64,000 nt of DNA from an uncultured Eubacteriales bacterium (GTDB lineage Bacteria; Bacillota; Clostridia; Oscillospirales; Acutalibacteraceae): assembly GCA_948527295.1 (NCBI GenBank), contig CAOSWK010000001.1, positions 79,010-143,009 of the forward strand, read 5' to 3'. Made by a program: the position numbers and the translations under genes. Shown piece by piece: positions 41,883 to 52,759 of the stretch (its first letter is position 1; each line of letters opens with the position of its first letter). A model generated the notes under the pieces. The model saw only the letters and a list, made by a program, of their open reading frames with translations, searched no databases and was not told the DNA's origin.

Positions 41883-43961
41883 CTAATTAGATTTAGTTCT
41901 GTCGGCAATAATTTTCTCCGAAACCGACTTCGGCACTTCAGCGTAATGACTAGGTTCCATGGTATATTGACCTCTGCCCTGCGTCTTAGAGCGCATATCC
42001 GTAGCGTAGCCAAACATCTCCGAAAGCGGCACCAAAGCATTAACCCGTTGCGCGCCAGAAATAGCCTCCATTCCCTGAATCATACCGCGCCGCGAGTTGA
42101 TGTCTCCAATAACGTCGCCCATGTATTCCTCCGGAACAGTAACGCAAACCTTCATAATAGGCTCCAGCAAAACCGGATCAGCCTTCCGCATAGCGTCTTT
42201 AAAAGCCATAGATCCAGCAATCTTAAACGCCATCTCCGAAGAGTCAACCTCGTGATAAGAACCGTCATAAAGCGTAACCTTAACATCCACAACATTGTAG
42301 CCAGCCAAAACGCCCGAAAGCATGGCGCCCTTAATACCTTGGTCAACCGCAGGAATGTACTCCTTAGGGATAGCACCGCCAACAATCGAGTTCACAAACT
42401 CGTAACCCTTAGTAGGATTGGGCTCAATCTTAATCTTAACATGACCATATTGACCGCGGCCACCAGATTGCCGAGCATATTTCTGATCAACATCAGCATT
42501 GCGGCGAATAGTCTCCTTATAAGCAACCTGCGGCTTACCAACATTGGCCTCAACCTTAAACTCTCTCAAAAGCCGATCAACAATAATCTCAAGATGCAGC
42601 TCGCCCATACCAGCAATAATAGTCTGGCCGGTCTCCTCGTCAGTATAAGCCTTAAAAGTCGGGTCCTCCTCAGCAAGCTTAGCCAAAGCAATGCCCATTT
42701 TCTCTTGCCCCGCCTTAGTCTTAGGCTCAATAGCAACCCGAATAACCGGATCCGGGAACTCCATAGACTCCAAAATAACCGGAGCCTTCTCGGTGCACAA
42801 AGTGTCGCCCGTAGTGGTGTTCTTAAGTCCAACAGCCGCAGCAATGTCGCCCGCATAAACCGTCTCAATGTCCTGCCGGTGATTTGCGTGCATCTGCAAA
42901 ATCCGACCCAGCCGCTCGTTGTCGTCCTTAGTAGAGTTATAAACCGTAGATCCCGCGCTAATAGTGCCCGAGTACACTCTAAAGAAGCACAACTTACCAA
43001 CAAATGGATCCGTAGCAATCTTAAACGCCAAAGCAGCAAATGGCTCATCGTCCGAAGAATGCCGCTCTTCCTCATCGCCAGTCTCAGGATTAACACCCTT
43101 AATAGCCGGCACGTCGGTAGGCGCAGGCATGTACTCAACAATGGCGTCGAGTAGCTTCTGCACGCCCTTATTTCGATAAGAAGATCCGCAAACAACCGGA
43201 ACCATAGCATTAGCAAGCGTCGCCTTACGAATACAGTCCTTAATCTCCTGTTCGCTAAGCTGCTCGCCCTCCAAATACTTCTCAAAAAGCGCCTCATCCT
43301 GCTCCGCAACGTGCTCCAAAAGCTCGGTATGATACTTCTCCGCGAGCTCCTTCATGTCCTCCGGAATCTCCTCCACGCGGATATCCTTGCCCAGGTCGTC
43401 GTAATAAACATAAGCCTTCATCTCAACCAAGTCAATAAGCCCTTTAAAAGTATCCTCCGCGCCAATCGGCAGCTGTATCGGCACAGCATTGCACTTAAGG
43501 CGTTCCTTCATCATAGTCACAACGTTGTAAAAGTCCGCCCCCATGATGTCCATCTTGTTAACATACACCATCCGCGGCACTCCGTACTTGTCCGCCTGAC
43601 GCCACACCGTCTCCGACTGCGGCTCAACGCCTCCCTTAGCGCATAAAACAGTAACCGAGCCATCCAAAACCCGCAAAGACCGCTCAACTTCAACAGTAAA
43701 GTCAACGTGCCCCGGCGTATCAATAATGTTAATCCGATGATCCTTCCAAAAACAAGTCGTAGCGGCAGAAGTAATAGTAATTCCGCGTTCTTGCTCTTGA
43801 GCCATCCAGTCCATAGTCGCCGCGCCATCGTGCGTCTCGCCGATCTTATGATTAACCCCAGTATAAAACAAAATCCGCTCAGTAGTCGTAGTCTTGCCCG
43901 CGTCAATATGCGCCATTATCCCGATATTTCGCGTAAAATCAAGTGAAACTTGTCTTGCCAT
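41883..43961 (-). CDS. fusA: Elongation factor G
   Basis: Translocation GTPase, 692 aa from ATG 43961 after AAAGGAG. G1 is AHIDAGKTTTTERIL near residue 17, with DTPGHVDF, NKMDIMGADF and the C-terminal domains IV and V intact. It is between rpsG and tuf in the usual str order. It is a single full-length EF-G with no sign of a degenerate copy. Confidence 0.98.
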   Translation of the reverse strand: MARQVSLDFTRNIGIMAHIDAGKTTTTERILFYTGVNHKIGETHDGAATMDWMAQEQERGITITSAATTCFWKDHRINIIDTPGHVDFTVEVERSLRVLDGSVTVLCAKGGVEPQSETVWRQADKYGVPRMVYVNKMDIMGADFYNVVTMMKERLKCNAVPIQLPIGAEDTFKGLIDLVEMKAYVYYDDLGKDIRVEEIPEDMKELAEKYHTELLEHVAEQDEALFEKYLEGEQLSEQEIKDCIRKATLANAMVPVVCGSSYRNKGVQKLLDAIVEYMPAPTDVPAIKGVNPETGDEEERHSSDDEPFAALAFKIATDPFVGKLCFFRVYSGTISAGSTVYNSTKDDNERLGRILQMHANHRQDIETVYAGDIAAAVGLKNTTTGDTLCTEKAPVILESMEFPDPVIRVAIEPKTKAGQEKMGIALAKLAEEDPTFKAYTDEETGQTIIAGMGELHLEIIVDRLLREFKVEANVGKPQVAYKETIRRNADVDQKYARQSGGRGQYGHVKIKIEPNPTKGYEFVNSIVGGAIPKEYIPAVDQGIKGAMLSGVLAGYNVVDVKVTLYDGSYHEVDSSEMAFKIAGSMAFKDAMRKADPVLLEPIMKVCVTVPEEYMGDVIGDINSRRGMIQGMEAISGAQRVNALVPLSEMFGYATDMRSKTQGRGQYTMEPSHYAEVPKSVSEKIIADRTKSN

Positions 43962-44023
43962 AAAAAACTCTCTCCTTTCTCTCAAAATATAGTAAAATCC
44001 TCAAAAAATCTTCCCAAAATAAA

Positions 44024-44494
44024 CTACCATCTGTAATGTGCAAAAGCCTTGTTAGCCTCCGCCATTTTGTGAGTATCCTCGCGCTTTTTAACAGCTCCGC
44101 CAGTCTCATTAACAGCGTCCATAATCTCGTTCGCAAGCCGTTCTCTCATAGTCCGTTCAGCACGAGCCCGAGAATAATTCGTCAACCAGCGTAATCCCAA
44201 GGTCTGCCTGCGTTCCGGCCGAACCTCCATAGGCACCTGATAAGTAGCACCGCCAACCCGCCGAGCCTTAACCTCCAAAACCGGCATAATGTTCTCCATA
44301 GCCTGTTCAAAAACCTCGAGCGGTTCGCGTCCAACCTTCTCTCTAATAATATCGAACGCGCCATAAACGATTTTCTGCGCCACGCCTCGTTTTCCGTCAT
44401 ACATAACGTTGTTGATAAGGCGAGTCACCAGCTTAGAATTATAAACCGGATCCGCCAAAACGTCGCGCCTAGTAATAGAACCTCTTCTTGGCAC
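44024..44494 (-). CDS. rpsG: 30S ribosomal protein S7
   Basis: Primary 16S rRNA-binding protein of the small-subunit head. The start is GTG 44494 (PRRGSITRRDVL...), 7 bp after AAGGAGG, giving the canonical 156 aa. The helical body with GGATYQVPMEVRPERRQTLGLRWL is fully conserved. It lies between rpsL and fusA; the roughly 170-bp gap to rpsL is longer than usual. Confidence 0.97.
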   Translation of the reverse strand: MPRRGSITRRDVLADPVYNSKLVTRLINNVMYDGKRGVAQKIVYGAFDIIREKVGREPLEVFEQAMENIMPVLEVKARRVGGATYQVPMEVRPERRQTLGLRWLTNYSRARAERTMRERLANEIMDAVNETGGAVKKREDTHKMAEANKAFAHYRW

Positions 44495-44662
44495 TTCTCT
44501 TCCCTCCTTCACAAAAATGATATCCTAGGTACTCGAAAGCGACAAAACTCCCGTTTGCCAATACAGAGGTGCCAAATCAAATCTAAAATCTATAATAAAC
44601 ACATCTGCATTGCAAGGTGCAATCTGCATCCGTAAAGGTATTTGTCAATTTCAAAAAACAGA

Positions 44663-45091
44663 TTATTTCTTAGCTCCGCCTGCCTTAGGCCGCTTAGCTC
44701 CGTACTTAGACCGAGCCTGCATACGTTTAGCAACGCCCTGCGCATCCAAAGTTCCGCGAACAATGTGATATCGAACACCAGGTAAATCCTTAACACGTCC
44801 GCCACGAATAAGCACAACGCTGTGTTCTTGCAAGTTATGACCCTCACCCGGAATATACGAGCTAACCTCAATTCCGTTTGAAAGGCGCACCCTAGCGATC
44901 TTTCTAAGTGCCGAGTTAGGTTTTTTAGGCGTAGCAGTCTTAACAGCAGTACAAACGCCACGTTTTTGCGGAGAAGTCTGTTCAATAGGAAGCCGTTTTT
45001 TAGCATTCCATCCCCTCAAAAGAGCCGGCGCCTTGTACTTTTTCTCAGAAACCTTTCTGCCCTTTCTAACTAACTGGTTAAAGGTTGGCAT
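44663..45091 (-). CDS. rpsL: 30S ribosomal protein S12
   Basis: Decoding-centre protein, 142 aa from ATG 45091 immediately after GAGGAGGTG. The segments TPKKPNSALRK and PGEGHNLQEHSVVLIRGGRVKDLPGVRYH are canonical, including the lysines associated with streptomycin sensitivity. First gene of the str operon. An in-frame upstream ATG at 45193 lies in the leader and is not the start. Confidence 0.98.
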   Translation of the reverse strand: MPTFNQLVRKGRKVSEKKYKAPALLRGWNAKKRLPIEQTSPQKRGVCTAVKTATPKKPNSALRKIARVRLSNGIEVSSYIPGEGHNLQEHSVVLIRGGRVKDLPGVRYHIVRGTLDAQGVAKRMQARSKYGAKRPKAGGAKK

Positions 45092-45402
45092 ATTACACCT
45101 CCTCAAAATCAAGATATATGTTAAAAGCTCGCAACAAAAGCACCGCAACAACAGTAATAGTCTGAGCTTTATAACCAAAAATAAACATAACAATCAGCAA
45201 AACCTCTTGCCACCGCAAAAATAGCCGCAGCATCAAAACTTGAAAACAAAAGCAAACCACCACATGGATGATTTGCGTATATAACCTTCCACAATGCAGT
45301 ATTGTACCATACTTTCACAGACGCTGTCAACGATTTTCTCTCAAAAATTCACAAAAAATCCCACAAGCAAGAGCAAGCTCCCAATCCCCGCCAGTCAGGC
45401 AC
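45092..45402. other. rpsL leader and rpoC-rpsL gap
   Basis: About 310 bp with no gene. Many Clostridia carry an L7Ae-like ribosomal gene between rpoC and rpsL; none is seen here. The gap holds the str promoter (listed) and a leader of about 200 bases before rpsL in which no clear hairpin was recognised. Confidence 0.6.
45301..45330 (-). promoter_or_regulatory. Promoter of the rpsL-rpsG-fusA-tuf operon
   Basis: Consensus TTGACA (45330-45325), 18-bp spacer, TG-extended TACAAT (45306-45301) on the - strand, about 210 bp before rpsL. Confidence 0.8.
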
Positions 45403-48400
45403 TCAGCCGCCAACCTGGCCAGATAAATTCACAGCACCAGCGTCATCCGAAGCACCCTCAGCCAAATCATCCGCGTCTGGAAGCCGATTAACAACAACGT
45501 CGCTGTATCGATGCATTCCCGTGCCAGCAGGAACCAGCTTTCCAATAATAACATTTTCCTTCAGCCCCACCAGAGGGTCAATTTTAGCCTTTATAGCCGC
45601 ATCAGTCAGCACTCTAGTAGTTTCCTGAAAAGAAGCCGCCGCCAAGAACGACTCCGTAGCGAGCGAAGCCTTAGTAATTCCCAATAAAGTCGGAATACAA
45701 GTAGCCTCCAAAAGGCCCTCTTCGCCATCCTCAGTCCGCCGCCGAATCTCGTCATTAGCCGCAATAAAGTCGGACTTATCCACCATAGAGCCCGCAATCA
45801 AGTCGGTGTCGCCTGGGTCCTTAACCTGCACCTTGCGCATCATCTGACGCACAATGACCTCGATGTGCTTATCGTTAATGTCAACGCCCTGCATGCGGTA
45901 GACGCGCTGCACCTCCTGTATCAGGTAATTTTGCACAGCGTCCGTCCCACTTATCGCCAGAACGTCGTGCGGGTTAGCCGAGCCCTCAGTCAAACGCTCA
46001 CCAGCCTCTATCTGCTGGCCTTCCTGAACCCTCACAATAGACCCAAACGGGATCAAATAAGAAACCTTCTCGCCGCTCTCGCTATTATAAACCACGATAT
46101 GGCGGTTATTCTTGACTTCTTCAAAGCTAACCTCGCCCGAAATCTCACTTATAATCGCAAGATGCTTAGGCTTACGGCTCTCAAACAGCTCCTCAACGCG
46201 CGGCAAGCCCTGAGTAATATCCTCAGCACTAGCAACACCGCCAGTGTGAAAGGTTCTCATAGTCAGCTGCGTGCCCGGCTCACCAATAGACTGAGCCGCA
46301 ATGATTCCCACAGCTTCGCCCACAGCAACAGGCATGCCGTTCGCAAGGTTCGAACCATAGCACTTCTTGCAAATTCCGTGCCGCGCCCTGCAACCAAGAA
46401 TCGACCGAATATCAATTTTCTCGACTCCCGCGCCAATAATGACGTCCGCATCGTGGTCATCCATCAGCTTATCCTTAGAAACCAGCACCTCGCCGGTCAC
46501 AGCGTCCACAAAATCCTCGCACAAATAGCGGCCAATCAAGCGCTCATGCAAGCTTTCAATAGACTCCTTGCCGTCCTTGATCTCAAAAACCGTCAGCCCC
46601 TCGGTAGTGCCGCAGTCGTCCTCGCGAATAATAACCTCCTGCGAAACGTCAACAAGCCGGCGAGTAAGATAACCAGAATCCGCAGTACGAAGCGCCGTAT
46701 CAGCCAAACCCTTTCGTGCCCCGCGCGAAGATATAAAGTACTCCAAAACATTAAGCCCCTCGCGGTAATTCGCGCGAATCGGCACCTCAATAGTCTTACC
46801 CGAAGTGTTGGCAATAAGCCCGCGCATCCCGGCAAGCTGCCGAATCTGGCTCATCGAACCACGCGCGCCCGAGTCCGCCATCATATAAATCGGGTTATAT
46901 CTGTCCAAATTCTCCTGCAAGGCCGCCGTAACGCCATTCGTAGCCTTATCCCAAATCTTAAGCACATGGCCTTCGCGCTCCTCGTCCGAAATGAGGCCGC
47001 GCTTGAACTGCTGAGAAACCTTCTCAATCTGAGCCTCAGCGTCAGCAATAATCTCTTTCTTCGCCGGCGGCACCACCGCGTCGCAAACGGCAACGGTAAT
47101 GGCACCCCTGGTAGAATACTTGAAACCTTGGTCCTTAATAGAGTCCAAAACCCGCGCCGTTACTTGCGTTCCGTGAACTTTAATGCAACGATCAATAATT
47201 TTCTGAATTTGCTTCTTTCCGACCAAAAAGTCAATCTCAAGCTTCAAGTAATCATCGAGGTTCTCCCGCTCAACAAATCCCAAATCCTGCGGTATAGGCT
47301 GGTTAAAAATAATCTTACCAACCGTCGTCTCGATCATGCCTGTAACTTTCTCGCCCTGCACAATCACAGTCCGCCTAACCTTAATCTTCGCGTGCAGGCC
47401 AATATCCTTCGCGTCATAGGCCATCAAGGCTTCCTCAAAGTTCCTAAACACCTTGCCCTCGCCCTTTTCGCCCTCTTTGTCCAGCGTCAAGTAATAAGAG
47501 CCCAAAACCATGTCCTGCGTAGGCACCGTCACCGGCCGCCCGTCCGAAGGTTTCAGCAAATTGCCCGCCGCCAGCATCAAGAACCTAGCCTCAGCCTGAG
47601 CCTCTGCCGAAAGCGGCACGTGAACCGCCATCTGATCCCCGTCAAAGTCGGCATTATAAGCAGTGCAAACCAAAGGATGCAGCTTTAAAGCCCTTCCTTC
47701 AACCAAAACCGGCTCAAACGCCTGTATTCCTAGCCTGTGCAGCGTCGGAGCTCGGTTCAAAAGCACCGGATGCCCCTTTATGACTATCTCCAAAGCGTCC
47801 CAAACCTCTGGCTTAGCCCGGTCTACAGCCTTTCTCGCCGACTTAATGTTATTCGAAGCCCCAGTCTCCACCAGCCGCTTCATAACAAACGGCTTAAACA
47901 GCTCCAAAGCCATCTCCTTGGGCAGCCCGCACTGATACATCTTCAACTCCGGCCCCACGACAATAACCGACCGACCCGAATAATCCACGCGTTTGCCCAA
48001 AAGATTCTGCCTAAACCGCCCCTGTTTGCCCTTCAGCATATCCGAAAGCGACTTAAGCGGCCGATTATTCGCACCAGTAACAGGCCGTCCGCGGCGACCA
48101 TTGTCAATAAGCGCATCAACGGCCTCCTGCAGCATGCGCTTCTCGTTGCGAATAATTATATCCGGCGCGCCCAGCTCCAGCAAGCGCTTCAACCGATTAT
48201 TTCTATTAATAACGCGTCGATAAAGATCATTCAAGTCCGAAGTCGCGAATCTGCCGCCATCCAGCTGAACCATAGGCCGCAAATCCGGCGGAATAACAGG
48301 AATCACGTCCAAAATCATCCACTCCGGGCGATTCCCCGATAGACGGAAAGACTCCACCACCTCGAGCCGCTTCAAAATCCGCACTCTCTTTTGCCCCACA

Positions 48401-48993
48401 GCAGACTCCAACTCGTCCTTAAGCTCCTTAGAAAGCGCCTCCAAGTCAATCTCGGCCAAAAGCTTCTTGACGGCCTCCGCCCCCATCAAAGCCTCAAAAT
48501 CATCCTCGTACTTTTCCTTCAAATCGCGGTACTCACGCTCTGTGAGGAACTGATACTTAACCAATTCACGCGCCTTTCCAGGGTCAGTAACAATATAAAG
48601 CGCGAAATATAGCACCTTTTCAAGCATTCGGGGAGAAATATCCAAAATGAGTCCCATTCTAGAGGGAATTCCCTTAAAATACCAAATATGCGAAACCGGA
48701 GCCGCAAGCTCAATGTGACCCATCCGCTCGCGCCGAACCTTAGACCGCGTAACTTCAACGCCGCAACGGTCGCAAACCTTGCCTTTGTACCGAATCCGCT
48801 TGTACTTGCCGCAATGGCACTCCCAGTCCTTCTGCGGACCAAAAATTCGCTCGCAAAAAAGCCCGTCGCGCTCCGGCTTCAAAGTCCTGTAGTTAATCGT
48901 CTCCGGCTTCTTCACTTCCCCGCGCGACCACTCCCGGATCTGATCGGGCGACGCAAGTCTGATCTTAATCGATTCAAAAACATTAAATTTCAT
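45403..48993 (-). CDS. rpoC: RNA polymerase beta' subunit
   Basis: Catalytic subunit of RNA polymerase, 1196 aa from ATG 48993 after AGGGGG. N-terminal zinc site CHCGKYKRIRYKGKVCDRCG near residues 60-78, the magnesium-binding NADFDGDQM near 450, the bridge helix/trigger-loop region, and the second zinc site (CGTT...CRARHGICKKC) near 805-890. It starts 16 bp after rpoB. Confidence 0.98.
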   Translation of the reverse strand: MKFNVFESIKIRLASPDQIREWSRGEVKKPETINYRTLKPERDGLFCERIFGPQKDWECHCGKYKRIRYKGKVCDRCGVEVTRSKVRRERMGHIELAAPVSHIWYFKGIPSRMGLILDISPRMLEKVLYFALYIVTDPGKARELVKYQFLTEREYRDLKEKYEDDFEALMGAEAVKKLLAEIDLEALSKELKDELESAVGQKRVRILKRLEVVESFRLSGNRPEWMILDVIPVIPPDLRPMVQLDGGRFATSDLNDLYRRVINRNNRLKRLLELGAPDIIIRNEKRMLQEAVDALIDNGRRGRPVTGANNRPLKSLSDMLKGKQGRFRQNLLGKRVDYSGRSVIVVGPELKMYQCGLPKEMALELFKPFVMKRLVETGASNNIKSARKAVDRAKPEVWDALEIVIKGHPVLLNRAPTLHRLGIQAFEPVLVEGRALKLHPLVCTAYNADFDGDQMAVHVPLSAEAQAEARFLMLAAGNLLKPSDGRPVTVPTQDMVLGSYYLTLDKEGEKGEGKVFRNFEEALMAYDAKDIGLHAKIKVRRTVIVQGEKVTGMIETTVGKIIFNQPIPQDLGFVERENLDDYLKLEIDFLVGKKQIQKIIDRCIKVHGTQVTARVLDSIKDQGFKYSTRGAITVAVCDAVVPPAKKEIIADAEAQIEKVSQQFKRGLISDEEREGHVLKIWDKATNGVTAALQENLDRYNPIYMMADSGARGSMSQIRQLAGMRGLIANTSGKTIEVPIRANYREGLNVLEYFISSRGARKGLADTALRTADSGYLTRRLVDVSQEVIIREDDCGTTEGLTVFEIKDGKESIESLHERLIGRYLCEDFVDAVTGEVLVSKDKLMDDHDADVIIGAGVEKIDIRSILGCRARHGICKKCYGSNLANGMPVAVGEAVGIIAAQSIGEPGTQLTMRTFHTGGVASAEDITQGLPRVEELFESRKPKHLAIISEISGEVSFEEVKNNRHIVVYNSESGEKVSYLIPFGSIVRVQEGQQIEAGERLTEGSANPHDVLAISGTDAVQNYLIQEVQRVYRMQGVDINDKHIEVIVRQMMRKVQVKDPGDTDLIAGSMVDKSDFIAANDEIRRRTEDGEEGLLEATCIPTLLGITKASLATESFLAAASFQETTRVLTDAAIKAKIDPLVGLKENVIIGKLVPAGTGMHRYSDVVVNRLPDADDLAEGASDDAGAVNLSGQVGG

Positions 48994-49009
48994 TATTAGC
49001 TGCAACCCC

Positions 49010-52000
49010 CTAAAAATCTTGATCTGCCGCCGGTATATCCGCATCGTCAAAAACTTCGTTCAGCTCATCCTCAAAGTCGTCATCGTCGTCAGAATCGTCA
49101 ACAACACTGGACTCATCGAACATGTTGTTCCCCTCGGGGTCGTCCTCCAAGCTGAACCCGTCCAAAGAAGTAACCACTTCCTCCTCATGAAAGTCGCCGC
49201 CAGCCGGGGCCAAGCCCATATTATCGTCATCGTCAAACGTCTGCTTTAAGTCGATCTCCTCCTCATCCTTGTTCAAGACCTTCACATCGAGCCCCAACGA
49301 CTGCAGCTCCTTAATCAAAACCTTAAACGACTCCGGAATACCGGGCTTCGGAATATTCTGCCCCTTAACAATCGCCTCATAAGTCTTGACTCTGCCAACA
49401 ACGTCGTCCGACTTAACCGTCAAAATCTCCTGTAAAGTGTACGCCGCACCGTAAGCCTCCAAGGCCCAAACTTCCATCTCACCAAAGCGCTGGCCGCCAA
49501 ACTGCGCCTTACCGCCCAAAGGTTGCTGAGTAACAAGCGAATAAGGCCCGGTAGACCGCGCATGAATCTTGTCATCAACCAAGTGGTGCAGCTTCAAATA
49601 ATACATATATCCCACCGTAACGGGGTTGTCAAAGTACTCGCCCGTGCGGCCGTCCTTCAGCCAAGTCTTGCCGTCCTCACTAAGCCCAGCCTGCCTAAAG
49701 CATTCAAAAATGTCCTCTTCGTGGGCGCCGTCAAAAACGGGCGTCATGATCTTCCAGCCTAAAGCCTTCGCCGCGTAGCCAAGATGAACTTCCAAAACCT
49801 GACCAATATTCATACGAGAAGGCACGCCAAGCGGATTCAAAACGATATCAAGCGGCGTTCCGTCCGGCAAAAACGGCATATCCTCAACCGGCAAAATCCG
49901 CGAAACAACGCCCTTGTTTCCGTGCCGGCCGGCCATCTTGTCACCAACCGAAATCTTGCGCTTTTGCGCAATGTAGCAGCGCACAACCTTATTCACGCCC
50001 GGCTGCAGCTCGTCGCAATTCGCGCGCGTAAACACCTTCACATCAACAACAATGCCGTATTCACCGTGCGGCACACGCAAAGAAGTATCGCGAACCTCCC
50101 TAGCCTTCTCTCCAAAAATGGCGCGAAGTAGGCGTTCTTCAGCCGTAAGTTCAGTCTCACCCTTAGGCGTAACCTTACCGACCAAAACGTCGCCCGCCTG
50201 AACTTCTGTTCCAACGCGGATTATGCCCATCTCGTCAAGGTCCTTCAAAGCATCTTCGCCAACATTCGGGATATCTCTAGTAATCTCCTCCGGCCCAAGC
50301 TTAGTGTCGCGGGCTTCCGTCTCGTACTCCTCAATATGAATCGAGGTATAAACGTCATCACGGACGATCTTCTCGCTGATAAGCACGGCGTCTTCGTAGT
50401 TATAGCCCTCCCAAGTCATGAAACCAATGAGCACATTCTTGCCCAAGCTAACTTCACCATTGTTAATCGCCGGCCCGTCGGCCAAAACCTCGCCTTTCTC
50501 AACGCGCTGCCCCTGACTCACCACAGGCACCTGATTAACGCAAGTTCCCTGATTCGACCGCATAAACTTGGTAACCTTAAAGGTCTCTACCTCGCCAGAA
50601 TCGTAATTAACAGTAATCTCATTTGCGCAAACGCTCTCCACAACGCCGTCGTCCTTCGAAAGCACGCAAACGCCCGAATCCACGCCAGCCTTGTACTCCA
50701 TGCCCGTGCCAACAATCGGCGCCTCCGTCTTAAGCAAAGGCACAGCCTGCCGCTGCATGTTCGAGCCCATCAAAGCGCGGTTTGCGTCGTCGTTCTCCAA
50801 AAAAGGGATCATCGCAGTAGCCACAGACATGACCATCCGCGGACAAATGTCCATATAGTCGGCTCGATCGCTCTCCACTTCCACAAAACTGTCGCGATAC
50901 CGGCCGTTAACCTTAGCATTCACAAAATGGCCCTCTTCGTCAAGCGGTTCATTAGCCTGCGCCACGATGAATTCGTCCTCCACATCGGCCGTCATGTAGA
51001 CAACCTCCGAAGTCACCACGCCCCGCGCCTTATCGACCTTCCTAAAAGGGGCCTCAACAAAGCCGTACTCGTTGATCCTCGCAAACGTCGCCAAGTAAGA
51101 AATCAAGCCAATATTAGGACCTTCAGGCGTCTCAATCGGACACATGCGGCCATAATGGCTATAGTGAACGTCACGAACCTCAAAACCGGCTCTATCTCTA
51201 GAAAGTCCGCCAGGGCCCAAGGCAGAAAGCCGCCTCTTGTGGGTCAGCTCGGCCAAAGGGTTCGTCTGATCCATAAACTGAGACAACTGCGACAGCCCAA
51301 AAAACTCCTTAATAGCCGCAACAACCGGCCGAATGTTTATCAAAGATTGCGGAGTCAACATCTCCAAATCCTGCGCCTGAAGCGTCATTCTCTCACGAAT
51401 AACCCTCTCCAACCGCGACAATCCGATCCTAAACTGATTCTGCAACAGCTCGCCAACCGATCTAACGCGCCGATTCCCCAAATGATCAATATCATCCGTC
51501 ACGCCAACGCCGCAGGCAAGGCAATTCATATAATTAATCGACGCAAAAATGTCGTCAATAGTGATATAATTCGGAACAAGCTCTCCCAAACGCGCAACAA
51601 TAGCCTCTTTGAGCTCGTCATCAGAGCCCGAAGCCTCCAAAATCTCCATCAAAACGCTAAACCGAACCTTCTCCTTCACGCCGCATTCGGCCTTCGCGTC
51701 AAAGTCAACATAGCAATTTATGTCCACCATGCCATTAGAGATCACCTTAACCTCGCGGTCCTCGTCCTGAACATAAGCAACCGCGACGCCGGCATTCTCG
51801 ATCTCGCCAGCCTTTTCAAAAGAAATCGTCTCGCCAGCATCGGCCATAATCTCGCCAGTACGGGGATTAACAATAGGTTGAGATACCACCCGGCCCGTCA
51901 GCCTGCCAGAGATCCCCAACTTCTTATTGTACTTATACCGCCCCACCCGCGACAAATCGTATCTTCTCTCGTCAAAAAACAAAGCGTCCAAATGTGCCTT

Positions 52001-52759
52001 AGCGCTGTCCAAAGTCGGCGGCTCCGTGGGCCTCAGCTTGCGATACAGCTCCAAAAGGGCCTCTTCCGAATTATTACAAGGATCCTTCTCAATAGTAGCC
52101 AAAATGCGCTCATCGCGGCCGAAATAATCGATAATCTCGTCGGTTGTCCCAAGCCCAAGCGCGCGAATAAATACCGTAATCGGGATCTTCCGATTCTTAT
52201 CGATGCGAACGTAAAAAACATCGTTAACATCGTTCTCATACTCAAGCCAGGCGCCGCGGTTCGGGATAACCGTCGAACTAAACAGCTCTTTGCCCGTCTT
52301 GTCGTGCTCCATCTTAAAATAAACGCCAGGAGACCGAATAAGCTGCGAAACAACAACACGTTCCGCACCGTTAATGATGAACGTGCCGCTGTCGGTCATA
52401 AGAGGGAAGTCGCCCATAAAGACCTCCGACTCCTTAATTTCGCCATTTTCCTTATTCAAAAGCCGCACCTTCACCCGTAGGGCGGCAGAGTAGGTAGCAT
52501 CTCGCTCTTTGCATTCTGCAACACTGTAGTTCGGACGGTCCATGTCCAAATGATAGTCGAGAAAATCTAAAACCAAGTTGCCCGTATAATCGGTAATGCC
52601 CGAAATATCCTTAAAAATGTCCTTCAGACCCTCGTCAAGAAACCACCGATACGATTTCTTCTGGACCTCAATAAGGTTTGGCATCTCTAAAACCTCGTCA
52701 ATTCTAGAAAAACTCATCCTTACATTTTTGCCCATCCGCACAGGTTTGACATTCAGCAT
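49010..52759 (-). CDS. rpoB: RNA polymerase beta subunit
   Basis: Large subunit of RNA polymerase, 1249 aa from ATG 52759 (GGAG upstream; a GTG 4 codons earlier is too close to that site). The rifampicin-binding region SQFMDQTNPLAELTHKRRLSALGPGG is the sensitive wild-type sequence. C-terminal KMAGRHGNKGVVSRILP is conserved. An acidic tail follows (about the last 60 residues, DDSDDDDDFEDELNE). The ribosomal genes rplJ-rplL that commonly precede rpoB are absent from this window. Confidence 0.98.
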   Translation of the reverse strand: MLNVKPVRMGKNVRMSFSRIDEVLEMPNLIEVQKKSYRWFLDEGLKDIFKDISGITDYTGNLVLDFLDYHLDMDRPNYSVAECKERDATYSAALRVKVRLLNKENGEIKESEVFMGDFPLMTDSGTFIINGAERVVVSQLIRSPGVYFKMEHDKTGKELFSSTVIPNRGAWLEYENDVNDVFYVRIDKNRKIPITVFIRALGLGTTDEIIDYFGRDERILATIEKDPCNNSEEALLELYRKLRPTEPPTLDSAKAHLDALFFDERRYDLSRVGRYKYNKKLGISGRLTGRVVSQPIVNPRTGEIMADAGETISFEKAGEIENAGVAVAYVQDEDREVKVISNGMVDINCYVDFDAKAECGVKEKVRFSVLMEILEASGSDDELKEAIVARLGELVPNYITIDDIFASINYMNCLACGVGVTDDIDHLGNRRVRSVGELLQNQFRIGLSRLERVIRERMTLQAQDLEMLTPQSLINIRPVVAAIKEFFGLSQLSQFMDQTNPLAELTHKRRLSALGPGGLSRDRAGFEVRDVHYSHYGRMCPIETPEGPNIGLISYLATFARINEYGFVEAPFRKVDKARGVVTSEVVYMTADVEDEFIVAQANEPLDEEGHFVNAKVNGRYRDSFVEVESDRADYMDICPRMVMSVATAMIPFLENDDANRALMGSNMQRQAVPLLKTEAPIVGTGMEYKAGVDSGVCVLSKDDGVVESVCANEITVNYDSGEVETFKVTKFMRSNQGTCVNQVPVVSQGQRVEKGEVLADGPAINNGEVSLGKNVLIGFMTWEGYNYEDAVLISEKIVRDDVYTSIHIEEYETEARDTKLGPEEITRDIPNVGEDALKDLDEMGIIRVGTEVQAGDVLVGKVTPKGETELTAEERLLRAIFGEKAREVRDTSLRVPHGEYGIVVDVKVFTRANCDELQPGVNKVVRCYIAQKRKISVGDKMAGRHGNKGVVSRILPVEDMPFLPDGTPLDIVLNPLGVPSRMNIGQVLEVHLGYAAKALGWKIMTPVFDGAHEEDIFECFRQAGLSEDGKTWLKDGRTGEYFDNPVTVGYMYYLKLHHLVDDKIHARSTGPYSLVTQQPLGGKAQFGGQRFGEMEVWALEAYGAAYTLQEILTVKSDDVVGRVKTYEAIVKGQNIPKPGIPESFKVLIKELQSLGLDVKVLNKDEEEIDLKQTFDDDDNMGLAPAGGDFHEEEVVTSLDGFSLEDDPEGNNMFDESSVVDDSDDDDDFEDELNEVFDDADIPAADQDF

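Noticed and set aside
41946..43154. 402-codon open frame on + opposite fusA
   Set aside because: Antisense shadow of fusA.
45865..47688. 607-codon open frame on + opposite rpoC
   Set aside because: It is the antisense shadow of rpoC, has no ribosome binding site and its translation is basic low-complexity sequence. rpoC motifs are intact on the other strand.
50336..52480. 714-codon open frame on + opposite rpoB
   Set aside because: Antisense shadow of the conserved rpoB gene caused by high GC at third positions.
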